Part shown: positions 55,388 to 64,000 of the stretch, piece after piece
How the letters are laid out: every line of letters begins with the position of its first letter
How positions within the stretch are numbered: the stretch's first letter is position 1
Assembly (NCBI GenBank): GCA_030704615.1
Contig: CM060733.1
Location: 52,700,001 to 52,764,000, forward strand
Length of the DNA stretch: 64,000 nt
Source: Takakia lepidozioides
Lineage: Eukaryota > Streptophyta > Takakiopsida > Takakiales > Takakiaceae
Direction of reading: 5' to 3'
The notes under the pieces: model-generated
Told to the model about the DNA's origin: nothing
The model's database searches: none
The model's input: only the letters and a program-made list of their open reading frames with translations
Program-made: the position numbers and the translations under genes

Positions 55388-57375
55388 ATTGTCAACATGT
55401 ATGCCAAGTGCGGGAGCATCATGGATGCTCACCAAGTGTTCAACAGAATGCCTCAACGATCTTTGATAACGTGGAATATAATGTTGGCAGGATTTACCAA
55501 GCATGGGTGTGGTAGGATTAATGCTTTGGAGACCTATGAGCAAATGCTGCATGAAGGGGTGAAGCCCAACCACATCACGTTTGTGTGCATTTGCAAATTC
55601 GTATGCAAGCCTGGCAGCTCTGGAAAAGGGCAAAGAGGTCCATGGCTACATTGTCAGAGCTGCAATTGTACCAAATGTCATTCTAAACAATACCCCCGCG
55701 GACATGTATGAAGGGAGTGTTTGACAGTATGGCTGAACAAGATATGGAGTCGTGGAGTGCAATGATTGCAGGATATGCACAGCAAGGGCGCGGGAACTGG
55801 AGGAGCAAGGTGCACTGAACACTGCTTTGGTGGACATGTATGCCAAATGTGGGAGCATTGAGGATACGAAAGGAGTGTTCAACACTATGGCTGAAGAAGA
55901 TGTGGTGTCGTGGAACGTAGGGTATGTACATCAGGGGCGCGGGATGGAGGCTTTGGAGACCTATGAGCAAATGATGGTGGAAGGGGTGAAGCCCGACCAC
56001 ATCACGTTTGTGTGCGTTTGCAGTGCCTGTGCAAGCCTGGCAGCCCTGGAAAAGGGCAAAGAGGTGCATGGTTGCATCACCAAAGCTGGGATTGTACCAG
56101 ATGTGATTCTGAACAATACCCTCGTGGACATATATGCCGAATGTTGGAGCATGGTGGGAGTGTTCAACAATATGGCTGAACGAGATTTGGTGTCGTGGAA
56201 CGCGATGCTTGCAGGATCTGCACAGCAGGGGCGCAGGACGGAGGCCTTGGAAACCTATGACAAATGATGGGGGAGGGGGTGAAGTGCCACCACATCACGT
56301 TTGTGTGCGTTTGTAATGCTTGTGCAGGCCTGGCAGCCCTGGAAAAGGGCAAAGAGGTCCATGGTGACATCATCAAAGCTGGATTTGTACCACATGTCAT
56401 TCTGGACACTGCCCTGATGGACATGTATGCGAAATGTGGGTGCATTGAGGATGCAAAAGGAGTATTTCACAATATGGCTGAAGAGAAATGTGGTGTCATG
56501 GAATGTGATGATCGTAGGATATGCCCAGCATGGTTGTCATATGGAGGTCCTGCATTATTTGAAGGAATGGAAAAGAACGGCTTGAAGCCGGACAATATCA
56601 CTTTTATATGTGTTCTCTCTGCATGCAGCCACACAGGCCTACTCAATGAAGGAAGACGCTACTTCGATTCCCTAAGTCAAGATCATGGTGTCACTCCAAC
56701 AGTAAAGCACTTTGGCTGCATGGTGGACCTTCTTGGACGTGCGGGACAACTGGATGAGGTAGTGGACCTGATTAATAAAATGCCAATCAATCTAGATGTT
56801 GTGGTGTGGAAGGCCTTGCTTGGTGCCTACAAAATCCATGGCAATGTGGAGATGGCTGAATGTGCGGCAACATCTATCCTCAAGTGGGATGAACAGGATG
56901 CCTTGTGTTGCTATCAAACATCGATGATGCAGCTGGCAGGTGGGATGATACTGCAAAGGTGATAAGAATGATGAAGGTCGGAGGGGTTAGAAAGGAGCCA
57001 GGTCGCTACTGCATTGAGGTTGGCAACAGGGCGCACACCTTTGTCGTAGATGACAAGTTGCATCCCAGAATTAAGGAAATCCATGCTGAGTTGAGAAGAT
57101 TATCTAGGCAGATGAAGGAGGCAAGGTATGTGCTTGACACACACTTTGTATTGCATGATGTGGGGGAGGAGGAAAATGAATTTTCTCTTTGCCACCACAG
57201 TGAGAAGCTGGCCATTGGTTTTGGGCTGATCAGCACAACCCCTAGGACGCCTCTCCGTCTCATCAAGAATCTTCGAGTGTGTGGTGACTGCCAGACCTCC
57301 ACCAAATTCATCTCAAAGATTGTTGGCCATCATGTACTGTTGAGTGCATTTCCTGTGGCATATCACAAGAAATGA
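55388..57375 (+). pseudogene. PPR-E-DYW pseudogene, several frameshifts
   Basis: Starts 'NMYAKCGSIMDAHQVFNRMPQ' at 55395 and carries about ten PPR motifs in at least four frames (breaks near 55600, 55790, 56264 and 56900). It then has 'VKHFGCMVDLLGRAGQLDEV', the E motif 'VVWKALLGAYKIHGNVEMAE', 'EPGRYCIEVGNRAHTFVVDD', and a DYW deaminase part with the 'HSEKLA' (HxE) and 'CGDC' (CxxC) zinc and catalytic signatures. The last part should be a cysteine pair and Asp-Tyr-Trp, but after 'SKIVGHHV' the frame runs to 'AYHKK' and stops. Intact members edit C to U in organelle RNA. This one cannot encode a full enzyme. Confidence 0.85.
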
Positions 57376-57809
57376 TAGTGGAGTCTACCCGACATAGGTG
57401 GGAAGTCAGCCCATAATTGCACGTGACTAAAGGGGTGATTTTTGACTGATTCTGGTGACAGTGGATGAAAATCAGAGTGTTGTCCTGATTCTTACAAAGA
57501 TTATAATGAAAATAGTTGTTAGGACTCAAGTTTTTTTGAAAGATGGAATGGACCCTTTAAAGAGCACAACACACATACCGCCTACTACCATAAAGGTACA
57601 ATTTAGATTAGAACAAATAGCAAACTGCAAAAGGCTGTGACAATGCATATAACAAACATATCCGAAATATACAAAAATGACAAGCATACATACCTTTCTG
57701 TGGTTTCCAGAATTCTTCCAATGTAAGCCTAATCTCTTTGTATACGGGTGTGGTATGCTCTTCTCCCACTTCCCTTGGGCAATGTCCCATTAGAAAACCT
57801 TCACGACGA
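57376..57809. other. No gene seen
   Basis: AT-rich sequence downstream of the PPR pseudogene with only short frames. Confidence 0.4.
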
Positions 57810-57833
57810 ACCCTAAACCCTAAACCCTAAACT
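57810..57833 (+). repeat. Interstitial telomere-type repeat next to a SINE end
   Basis: About three CCCTAAA units (gaaccctaaaccctaaaccc) directly precede the point where similarity to the SINE at 25590-25823 begins. Confidence 0.9.
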
Positions 57834-57925
57834 GTGAAAGAGGTTATTTTCTCCTCTCACTATCAAGGGGCGTGATTTGCGAGCTGTAGCTCCCAGGTGT
57901 TTCCCTTAAAAAATATAAAGAATAA
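57834..57925 (+). mobile_element. 5'-truncated SINE, 3' part only
   Basis: 'ctgtgaaagaggttattttc' and 'tcaaggggcgtgatttgcga' then 'gctgtagctcccagg' match the 3' half of the SINE at 25730-25800, and an A-rich tail (aaaaaatataaagaataaag) follows. The tRNA-like head with its A and B boxes is missing and is replaced by telomere-type repeats. Confidence 0.7.
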
Positions 57926-59163
57926 AGAATAACTATTTTGTCATAAAAGTCACATTGAACACATCATGACAAATTAAGTTTGATGAAATCCCGGCTGGTT
58001 TTTTTGCGATGTAGGAGCTCCATGGTTTGCGGTGAGAGAGAGCCCCCAACGGTCTCTTCGTCTCTCTCGCGCGCCCTACTATCGCCGTCTCTGCCTACCT
58101 CCCTGTCGCTTAGGGAAGGAACGATTAGCAATCCCTAACCTTTGGAACTTCAACTTCCAAAATAATAGATTATTGCTATCACCTCTGTCCTTTCCAGTGA
58201 AAATCATCACCTTCCCTAAATTTCAAGACCACCATCATAACCTCTTCATCCTAAGTTCTTTCTCTTAACTCTCCCACAAGTAAGCGGCACATTTCATCCG
58301 TATCGGGATTCCAAAGCCCCTGCTGTCGCTGCCAACTTCATGGCGCTTAACTTCACCTCTGCCACCTAGTCGGGCCCCTCAGAAGCTAATACCAGCTCAC
58401 CCGTCCCCCCTCCACTCTCTGCTACACTGCACTTACTCTCTAAGTCACTTCGACCCAGCGCTCATCTCTCCCAGCTCCACTGTTCCTACTGCTTACTCTC
58501 TTGCTTTCTGTTATCACGCCTCTATGATTTTCTTCTCTCCAAGATGGGTCCTTTCCACGCCTCACAACTACGCCGAAACTCCAATTCATGGAAGCGCACC
58601 CGTCCAGGCCCTTCCAGAACCCCGCTGATCACCCGTCCTCAACCATCCTCGGGTACTGGTTTTTTCCTGCCCACCAGGCCAGATCGACCCTTCGAGGTTT
58701 ACTATTTCATGAGCAGAAACCATGAGCCATGAGCCATGAGCCGCATGAGCCGCATGAGCGGTGAGCCGAAGTCTAAGATACGCGGATTTCATGAGCGGAC
58801 TCCTCCAAATTTGGAAATGCGGCAGATTAAACAAGTATTAAAATAATAGTTTTTTATTTGACCTTGCCGTTTTTGGACGTTCCAGATCATGTAATGCGGC
58901 GAAGATATGTCGTCAGTAACAAGTCCGCTCATGGTTTTTTAGATCCGCTCATGGAAATAAGTGACCGTGCAACGGGAAATCCAGTATACCACTGCAAAAG
59001 GACGTCGCATACTGGCCTGTATAGAGTATTCCGCGGTTTTACATGCCTTAACATTGACCCTTTTGCCGCGATTGAACCAATGGAGTCTGCACCAATACAG
59101 TCTGCAGTACTTCACAATTCTGTCTTCTTCGGGTATTCGGCGGGAAAGGTTTGCAACTGAACT
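57926..59163. other. No gene supported; short ATGAGCC repeats
   Basis: Bases 58723-58765 are a tandem of catgagc / cgcatgagc units. Isolated 'aatgcggc' words (about 58817, 58891) recall the palindrome found on the right of the transposase. The pyrimidine-rich 58020-58660 part has short frames without domains. Confidence 0.4.
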
Positions 59164-59283
59164 GGGAAATAGGGTGCCGCATTAGGGTTCGCACGTGCGA
59201 AATTTCGGAGCGGTTTGGTGTTGGCGAAGGCCGCCTCTGGGGGTACCTACGACGATACTTGGAAATTCGGCGCCGCATTTCCT
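59164..59283. repeat. Left-side copies of the palindromic motif
   Basis: ggaaatagggtgccgcatta (about 59164-59183) and ggaaattcggcgccgcattt (59261-59280) match the near-palindrome of the right-hand array. They lie 250-370 bases beyond the 3' end of the transposase ORF, about 96 bases apart, without the regular 53-base period. Confidence 0.75.
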
Positions 59284-59533
59284 TGTCGGAGGTCGAATGA
59301 GGAAAGCAAGTTTTCGGAAAGCAGAAAAACATGAACCCTCCAACATACAAAAATACATGCACGTGGAAACAAGTGAACGATATAGTAATATCTTAGTTCG
59401 AGCAAAACAGGTTACTGGTAGGCAAGACATATGTCGGACCTTTCTGTGGCCAGAGTCTGAGGTACTGGCAGCAGTACAGTTCTACTATCCGAAAAGGATG
59501 GGCGTACCATTGTATGTGGACCGCAAGCCAAGC

Positions 59534-62500
59534 TCACTGGTCCCCTGGATCCATATTCAGAAGAGTGTGAACCTCCTGGGGGCTCAACCCTGGTGCATGT
59601 ATGAAGTGATGAGTTGTGGAATTACAACGGAGTCTCTTTAGGTACACGTAGTACAAATGCTTGCAAGGGCAGTATGATGCCCCCTTGTTCGCCATGATCT
59701 GGAAGTCGGTGCAATTGCAGGTGGGTAATTCTGAAATGGTGATGGTGTACACCTCATTGCGAACAGCTGAGCCCGCCGTGGCCATCTGATACACACGCCC
59801 GAATCCTGGTGGGGGCACTTCTGTCGAGCTCTGGATTGTACAGTTCATCCGAAGTGCATTCCCCATCCTTGTCTCGTTCACTTTTGAGGGAGGTCGCCGC
59901 CTCTTCGGTTTCCCCCAACGGTGTGTAGGATGCTTAGAGCTGTCGTGTCCCATTGTTCTTGCTCTCACAGGGGTCGGTGGTGGAGGCTGTGGAAGCGGAA
60001 ATGGTTGTCTGGGGACGTCAGTGCGCTGCACCATCCGAAATCCTGCGGCGGTAAGGGCGTCGGCCTCAACCTGACTCAGATCGCAGCCTGGTTCCACCGG
60101 CCACACCGGGGGAGCCTCTGGCATTGTTTGTATGCCGTACTTGGGCTTTCCATACACGCAAGTCATAATGTCGTGCCTGCAGAACCAGAACTGGGTGGTT
60201 GTCGCCTCCGCAAACTTTGCATGGACAAATCTTCCTGTAAAAGTAGGAGCAGGGACAGCCCCATCTGGATTCCTCCTTATCATCTCTAAACAACGTTGCC
60301 GTGTATCCACACGAATTGCGGAACACCTTCCTCGAAACGACGGCTTTGTGCGAGCAATTCTCCACTGTGATGCAGACACAGTCGTCTCCACAATGGCTTG
60401 GCCATACTGCATAACAGCGGGCGGAATGTGGGGCAAGGGAGCGGTGGGAATTTTTGCACGAAATCCCCGGTTGAAGGCGACGGCGATCTGGAATTTCTTG
60501 GGCTTCCACTGCTGGAAGACACATTGTGCGGCAACATGACGGGACCTCGAGGTGCTGTCCGAATGTTCCTGTCGGATCTCCAGGAATCCTCTTCGCACCC
60601 GGGTTCCTCTTCAATCCTCCGCCTGACAGGGCGAGTCCGGACGTCCCCCTCTAGGTGTTCACCTCTGCGGTGCAGAGGCGTCCCTTTGATCTTCTCTCGC
60701 AATGCTGTCGCCCATTTCACTGGATTCTTGGACCTCGAAGCTGTTCGTACCAACAATTCCTCCCTGTCCGGCCCAAAGCCCCATTGTTTGCCGCTCAGGA
60801 ACTTGTAGTACGTGGCTTGCTGCATGATTGCTCTGTCGATGTCCTCCGTTGTGGCCGTCACTACGTCCACCAGATGTGCGGCAGAAGACGCTCGCCAGGA
60901 GGAGTGGACCGATTCTGCCATATTCGTGTTCGGCATGTCCGTGTCGGAATCCAAGCACCGCTCCTAGAAGGACACAAACAATGGTGAGGGACCAATCGAA
61001 ATGTCCGTAACAGAAAGACAAATGAACGAAATTGACAGCAGCCTACCTCCCGCATGTACTGTCCGAACTGTCGATACCGAAAATGCCACCACCCCAACCA
61101 GCTGTGCAATGCTCCCAGATTGGTTGTCTCCACTGCACCTGACGTGTTCCACCAAGCCTCGATGATAGCAAACTTAACCTCCGCGTCATCAAATGTGGGT
61201 GCATCCTTCCACGCCGTACAAAGGACACGGTGTTCAGCCTGGAATGAGCTAGCAACAAATTTGGTAGTGTAGTGGGATAGACTCTGCATCCAATGGAATC
61301 CACAGGATCTCTCTTTCCCCTCCATTGGAACATTGGGGTCCTCACCGTACACACGCCGCACCGCTGCCCAGTTGGCCTGAGCGTTGTCTGCCATGAATCC
61401 CCTGAAATTGGGCTCTGGCAATCCCGCCCTTGCCATCTGCTCGTTTATGCCCTCCCACAGATGCATCTCGGACTGTGTGTCCTCCCCTTTCATCTCGCAG
61501 ATTGCAATCGTCATGAGCCTCTTGGAGTGATAGTCATAAACATGCGCACCCATAGTCACCCACTGATGGTTTGTAATTCGCTTGATGTGATCAAACATCA
61601 CCCAAGCATTCGACAAGTTTCCAGTTGTCATGCGAGTGACCAAGTCGACTCCACTCCCAGGCCCACACGTCGACATTTTGAAAATGTAACAACGATCGGA
61701 TTCGCTGCCTTGCCCTGGAAACCTGCTACCTTGGATGTAGTCATATCCAGTCATTCGTTTCACCTCCAGGATTGAGTACATGTCCGACCCCCTGCCGAAC
61801 TCCTGCTTGCAAGATACGATGTGATTCCGCACATTCGGACTACAAACGTGCGAGACGGACTCCAAGAGGTCACGCATCTCGTCTTCGGTCAAGGGCTCTC
61901 GGTCGGAACCATCTTCAGACATGATTTTGCCAAGAGCAATCTTGTGGGCTGCCTTCAGCTGAATCTGCTTTGGTCTGGCTCCGGGGCTCAATTTCACCTC
62001 CTCTTTTATGATGTCGTGTGCTTCCTGCACAGCCTCACGCATGTTGCCTCTCGCCAAGGGGTGGCAGTGGACCCCAACGTGTATGCAAGCTCTAGTCAAG
62101 TCCGGGAGCAAATGGATTACGTAATATTGCTTGGCTCTGCACATGGACATGCACGTCGGTGGTTCTTTGCAATGTGCACACTTGAAAGAACCCGCAGGAG
62201 CTTGGCTGGAGACAATGAATGGATGATGCGTTGTGCCAGTCCAATCCGTCTCGTTTCTCCGCCCTCCTTTGGAGAGAAAGTGGAAGCAGGTGGGATTGAG
62301 GCACCTCAGCTTCCCCGCACAGAGGACATATCGTACACGAACACCATCAGCAATTTTCGTGCTACTGGTCTTCGTCACACACCAGGGGTGTCCGTCATGC
62401 TTTCGATCCATGTCTGTTAACATCCCGGAGGCTTTCTTTGACGAAGAAACAGGTGGAAACTCGAAGATGACATTGCCATCGACTTCGGGAGGCAGAAAAG

Positions 62501-63356
62501 TTACCTTTCTGACTGGGAATTTGGCATAGTCGAGAGCAGCCAGCTCGGAGCGAGAACCATCGAGGTGATGTTGTCGTAGGAGCTGCACAATGGACCGGGT
62601 TGGAGTTATGCTCGAGGGCACATGCGTAGCACCTACAGAGACGTCCATGCCGGATTTGAACGACCGTGTGGAGGACATGGGTACCTCAATGCAATCATCT
62701 TCCTCGTCGGAAATGTCGAATACGTCCACACGAGAAGCTATGGAGGGTCTTGACGGTCCAGGTCGGGAATGATTATCGTTGCATACCTCTCTGTTGGCAG
62801 TGGCCGCCTCTCGGTTTCCGGACTCCTTTGTGGATGGTGTGGGCAGCGACTGATTCGGAAAGGGAATGGGCATTCCCACAGCTCGGTACAGGATGGTGTC
62901 TGACGGGGGAACGTGCCATTCGATTCCGCAACCTCCGTCGTTACCTAGCACGACAATGGTCTCGTCAACCTGTCCAGGAACATCCTTCCTTTCTTCTTCC
63001 AAATAAACTGTGCCCGGTTTGAGCTTGAATTTGGAACAAAGGTAAGTTTCAGTCACTCTGCAAAGTCCTCCCTCGTTTGGGATCCAGGCTCTCCCAAGTT
63101 GCGGAGGACAGCAAACTATAGCGTAGGAATTCGGAGCCATCGAACACCGCACGGAGTTGGCAAGTGCGAGGTTCAGTATAGCGACAGACCAAGGCTCACA
63201 GGCACCATCTAAGTGGATCTGCGGAGTCCATCGACGATTGGAAGTCGCACATTGAAGTGGAAAGTATTGTTTCAAGCTACATGCATGAAGGTGGGAGGTT
63301 TGATTCCATAGCCAGTGAGTATGACAATGATGGCCGATTCGGCGACGAAATAACAT
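59534..63356 (-). CDS. Mutator-like transposase with GCM/WRKY-like finger and C-terminal SWIM finger
   Basis: Exon 1 (63356 or, more likely, ATG 63140, to 61047) has an acidic N-terminal part, then a Cys/His cluster (around residues 340-440: 'RCLNPTCFHF', 'CAHCKEPPTC', 'RACIHVGVHCHP') resembling the GCM/WRKY-type DNA-binding finger of this superfamily. The MULE core follows, with 'FMADNAQANW' (D near 61387), 'CGFHWMQSLSHY' (the CxxH motif, near 61300) and 'FAIIEAWWNTSGA'. A donor at 61046 and acceptor at 60964 join in phase to exon 2 ('ERCLDSDTDMP', 'NTNMAESVHSSWR'). The frame changes between about 60590 and 60500, by a second intron or a frameshift I could not resolve. The last part (to 59534) is Pro/Arg-rich and ends in a SWIM finger 'CNCTDF..CPCKHLYYVYL' (CxC, CxH). 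It would cut and move its own element in the nucleus. It may be a live transposase. Confidence 0.8.
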
Positions 63357-63567
63357 CTCCTGACAGTTTCTCCTGAGGGTGGATCCAGCAGTATTCTCGG
63401 TGCAGACAGGAACGTTCGCACTGACAAGTGCCAGGACTGCTGGTTAAAACGGTCAGACAACCAAGTTGTGCTCATCAAGACTGGCCGCAATTGTGTTGTT
63501 TCGGAACAATGCAACCCATTGAGGTTCCAGATTTCCCGTCCCGAGTGATTCTTTCGATTGCTGGTGG
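63141..63567 (-). promoter_or_regulatory. Presumed promoter/leader of the transposase
   Basis: Lies between the likely start codon (63140) and the palindromic array. The open frame reaches back to 63356 but shows no conserved features there. No clear TATA box was seen. Confidence 0.35.
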
Positions 63568-64000
63568 ACGGAAATACGGCGCCGCATTTCCGTATTGCAT
63601 CTTGGTCATGCACCAGAGCGACGGAAATGCGGCACCGAGTTTCCGTCCGGGGGAAACCTTTATACTCTCCAGAACGGAAATGCGGTAACGCATTTCCATC
63701 CAGCAAGCACGGTATGTGAAGGTGGAACGGAAATGCGGTACCGCATTTCCGTTCTGATTGAGATTTATGAACAACGGGAACAGAAATGCGGCACCGCATT
63801 TCCGTCCGAGTCGCACTTTTCCGACATTCCAGAACGGAAATGCGGCGCCGCATTTCCATTTTGTATCTGATGCATGGAGCTGAGGGATAGAAATGCTGCA
63901 GCACATTTCCGTCCTTAAAAGACATTCATACTCTCCAGAACGGAAATGCGGTACCGCATTTTCATTCAACAAGCACGGTATGTGAAGGTGGAACGGAAAT
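63568..64000. repeat. Array of ~26-bp near-palindromes at 53-bp spacing with a 5-unit higher-order repeat
   Basis: Near-palindromes with core AAATGCGGYRCCGCATTT, flanked by ACGG and CCGT, start at 63568, 63621, 63674, 63727, 63780, 63834, 63887, 63940 and 63993 (cut by the window end). Steps are 53,53,53,53,54,53,53,53. The 27-28-base spacers differ within a set of five, but spacer 6 resembles spacer 1, 7 resembles 2, and 8 nearly equals 3 ('aagcacggtatgtgaaggtg'), so the true repeat is about 266 bases. One copy (63887) has diverged to a CTGCAG centre but kept symmetry. The long minus-strand open frame across it is a by-product of the repeat. Confidence 0.93.

Noticed and set aside
57810-57833. 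True chromosome end because of CCCTAAA repeats
   Set aside because: Only about three units, flanked on both sides by ordinary sequence; the same holds for 7624-7649.
59195-59641. Plus-strand ORF of 148 aa overlapping the transposase 3' end
   Set aside because: No recognisable domain; the overlapping part is antisense to the SWIM gene and the rest covers the palindrome copies.
63568-64000. Regularly spaced repeats with differing spacers, resembling a CRISPR array
   Set aside because: This is plant nuclear DNA, there are no cas genes, and the spacers themselves recur in a five-unit cycle, so it is a higher-order tandem repeat.
63272-64000. Long open frames through the palindromic array (e.g. 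217 aa on the minus strand)
   Set aside because: They arise from translating a stop-poor tandem repeat; other frames and the opposite strand are open too, and no domain is present.

Overview
This is nuclear DNA of a land plant. The evidence is a 24-exon plant-type exocyst SEC10 gene, a plastid RuBisCO chaperone of the BSD2 type, PLS-class pentatricopeptide repeat (PPR) genes with E/DYW ends, CCCTAAA telomere-type repeats, and heavy loads of Ty3/gypsy, LINE, CACTA and Mutator-like DNA. The moss/fern-like PPR-DYW family and the repeat load suggest a seed-free lineage (bryophyte, lycophyte or fern), but the species cannot be fixed by reading. One 500-base run of N (33787-34286) is an assembly join, so order across it is not certain.

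Layout. 1-2.6 kb: fragments of Ty3/gypsy elements. 3.8-16.8 kb: SEC10 (+), whose 24 exons join in frame with GT-AG introns; its introns hold two LINE relics, an inverted LINE tail, a telomere-type repeat and a 238-bp tandem duplication. 19.7-20.1 kb: BSD2 (-), intronless. 20.8-25.8 kb: a stray copy of SEC10 exon 2, a PPR gene with a broken C-terminus, a frameshifted glycoside hydrolase family 3 exon and a tRNA-derived SINE. 26-33.6 kb: a broken Ty3 element (-) whose reverse transcriptase region is replaced by a SWIM-domain relic and a ~1.5-kb minisatellite. 34.3-36.7 kb: decayed coiled-coil coding sequence. 37.3-45.0 kb: a larger Tat-like Ty3 element (-) with an extra ORF, an intact gag-protease ORF, an in-frame UAG before the reverse transcriptase, and GGCTGTGAYR arrays at both sides. 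45.0-54.1 kb: a LINE (-) split by a 6310-bp CACTA transposon with terminal inverted repeats, an ATT target duplication and a captured PPR gene. 54.1-57.4 kb: PPR-DYW pseudogene pieces (+) enclosing two clean exons of a nucleoside hydrolase. 57.8-59.2 kb: a SINE tail and short repeats. 59.5-64 kb: a Mutator-like transposase gene with a C-terminal SWIM finger (-), whose upstream side is a striking 53-bp-period array of near-palindromes that runs off the window.

Only SEC10 and BSD2 look like intact conserved host genes. SEC10 would act in vesicle tethering at the plasma membrane and BSD2 in RuBisCO assembly in the plastid; nothing suggests they are functionally linked. The rest is mobile DNA, its cargo and host gene fragments. 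The most unusual features are the SWIM transposase with its palindromic higher-order array, and the CACTA that carries a PPR gene and whose removal restores the LINE reading frame.
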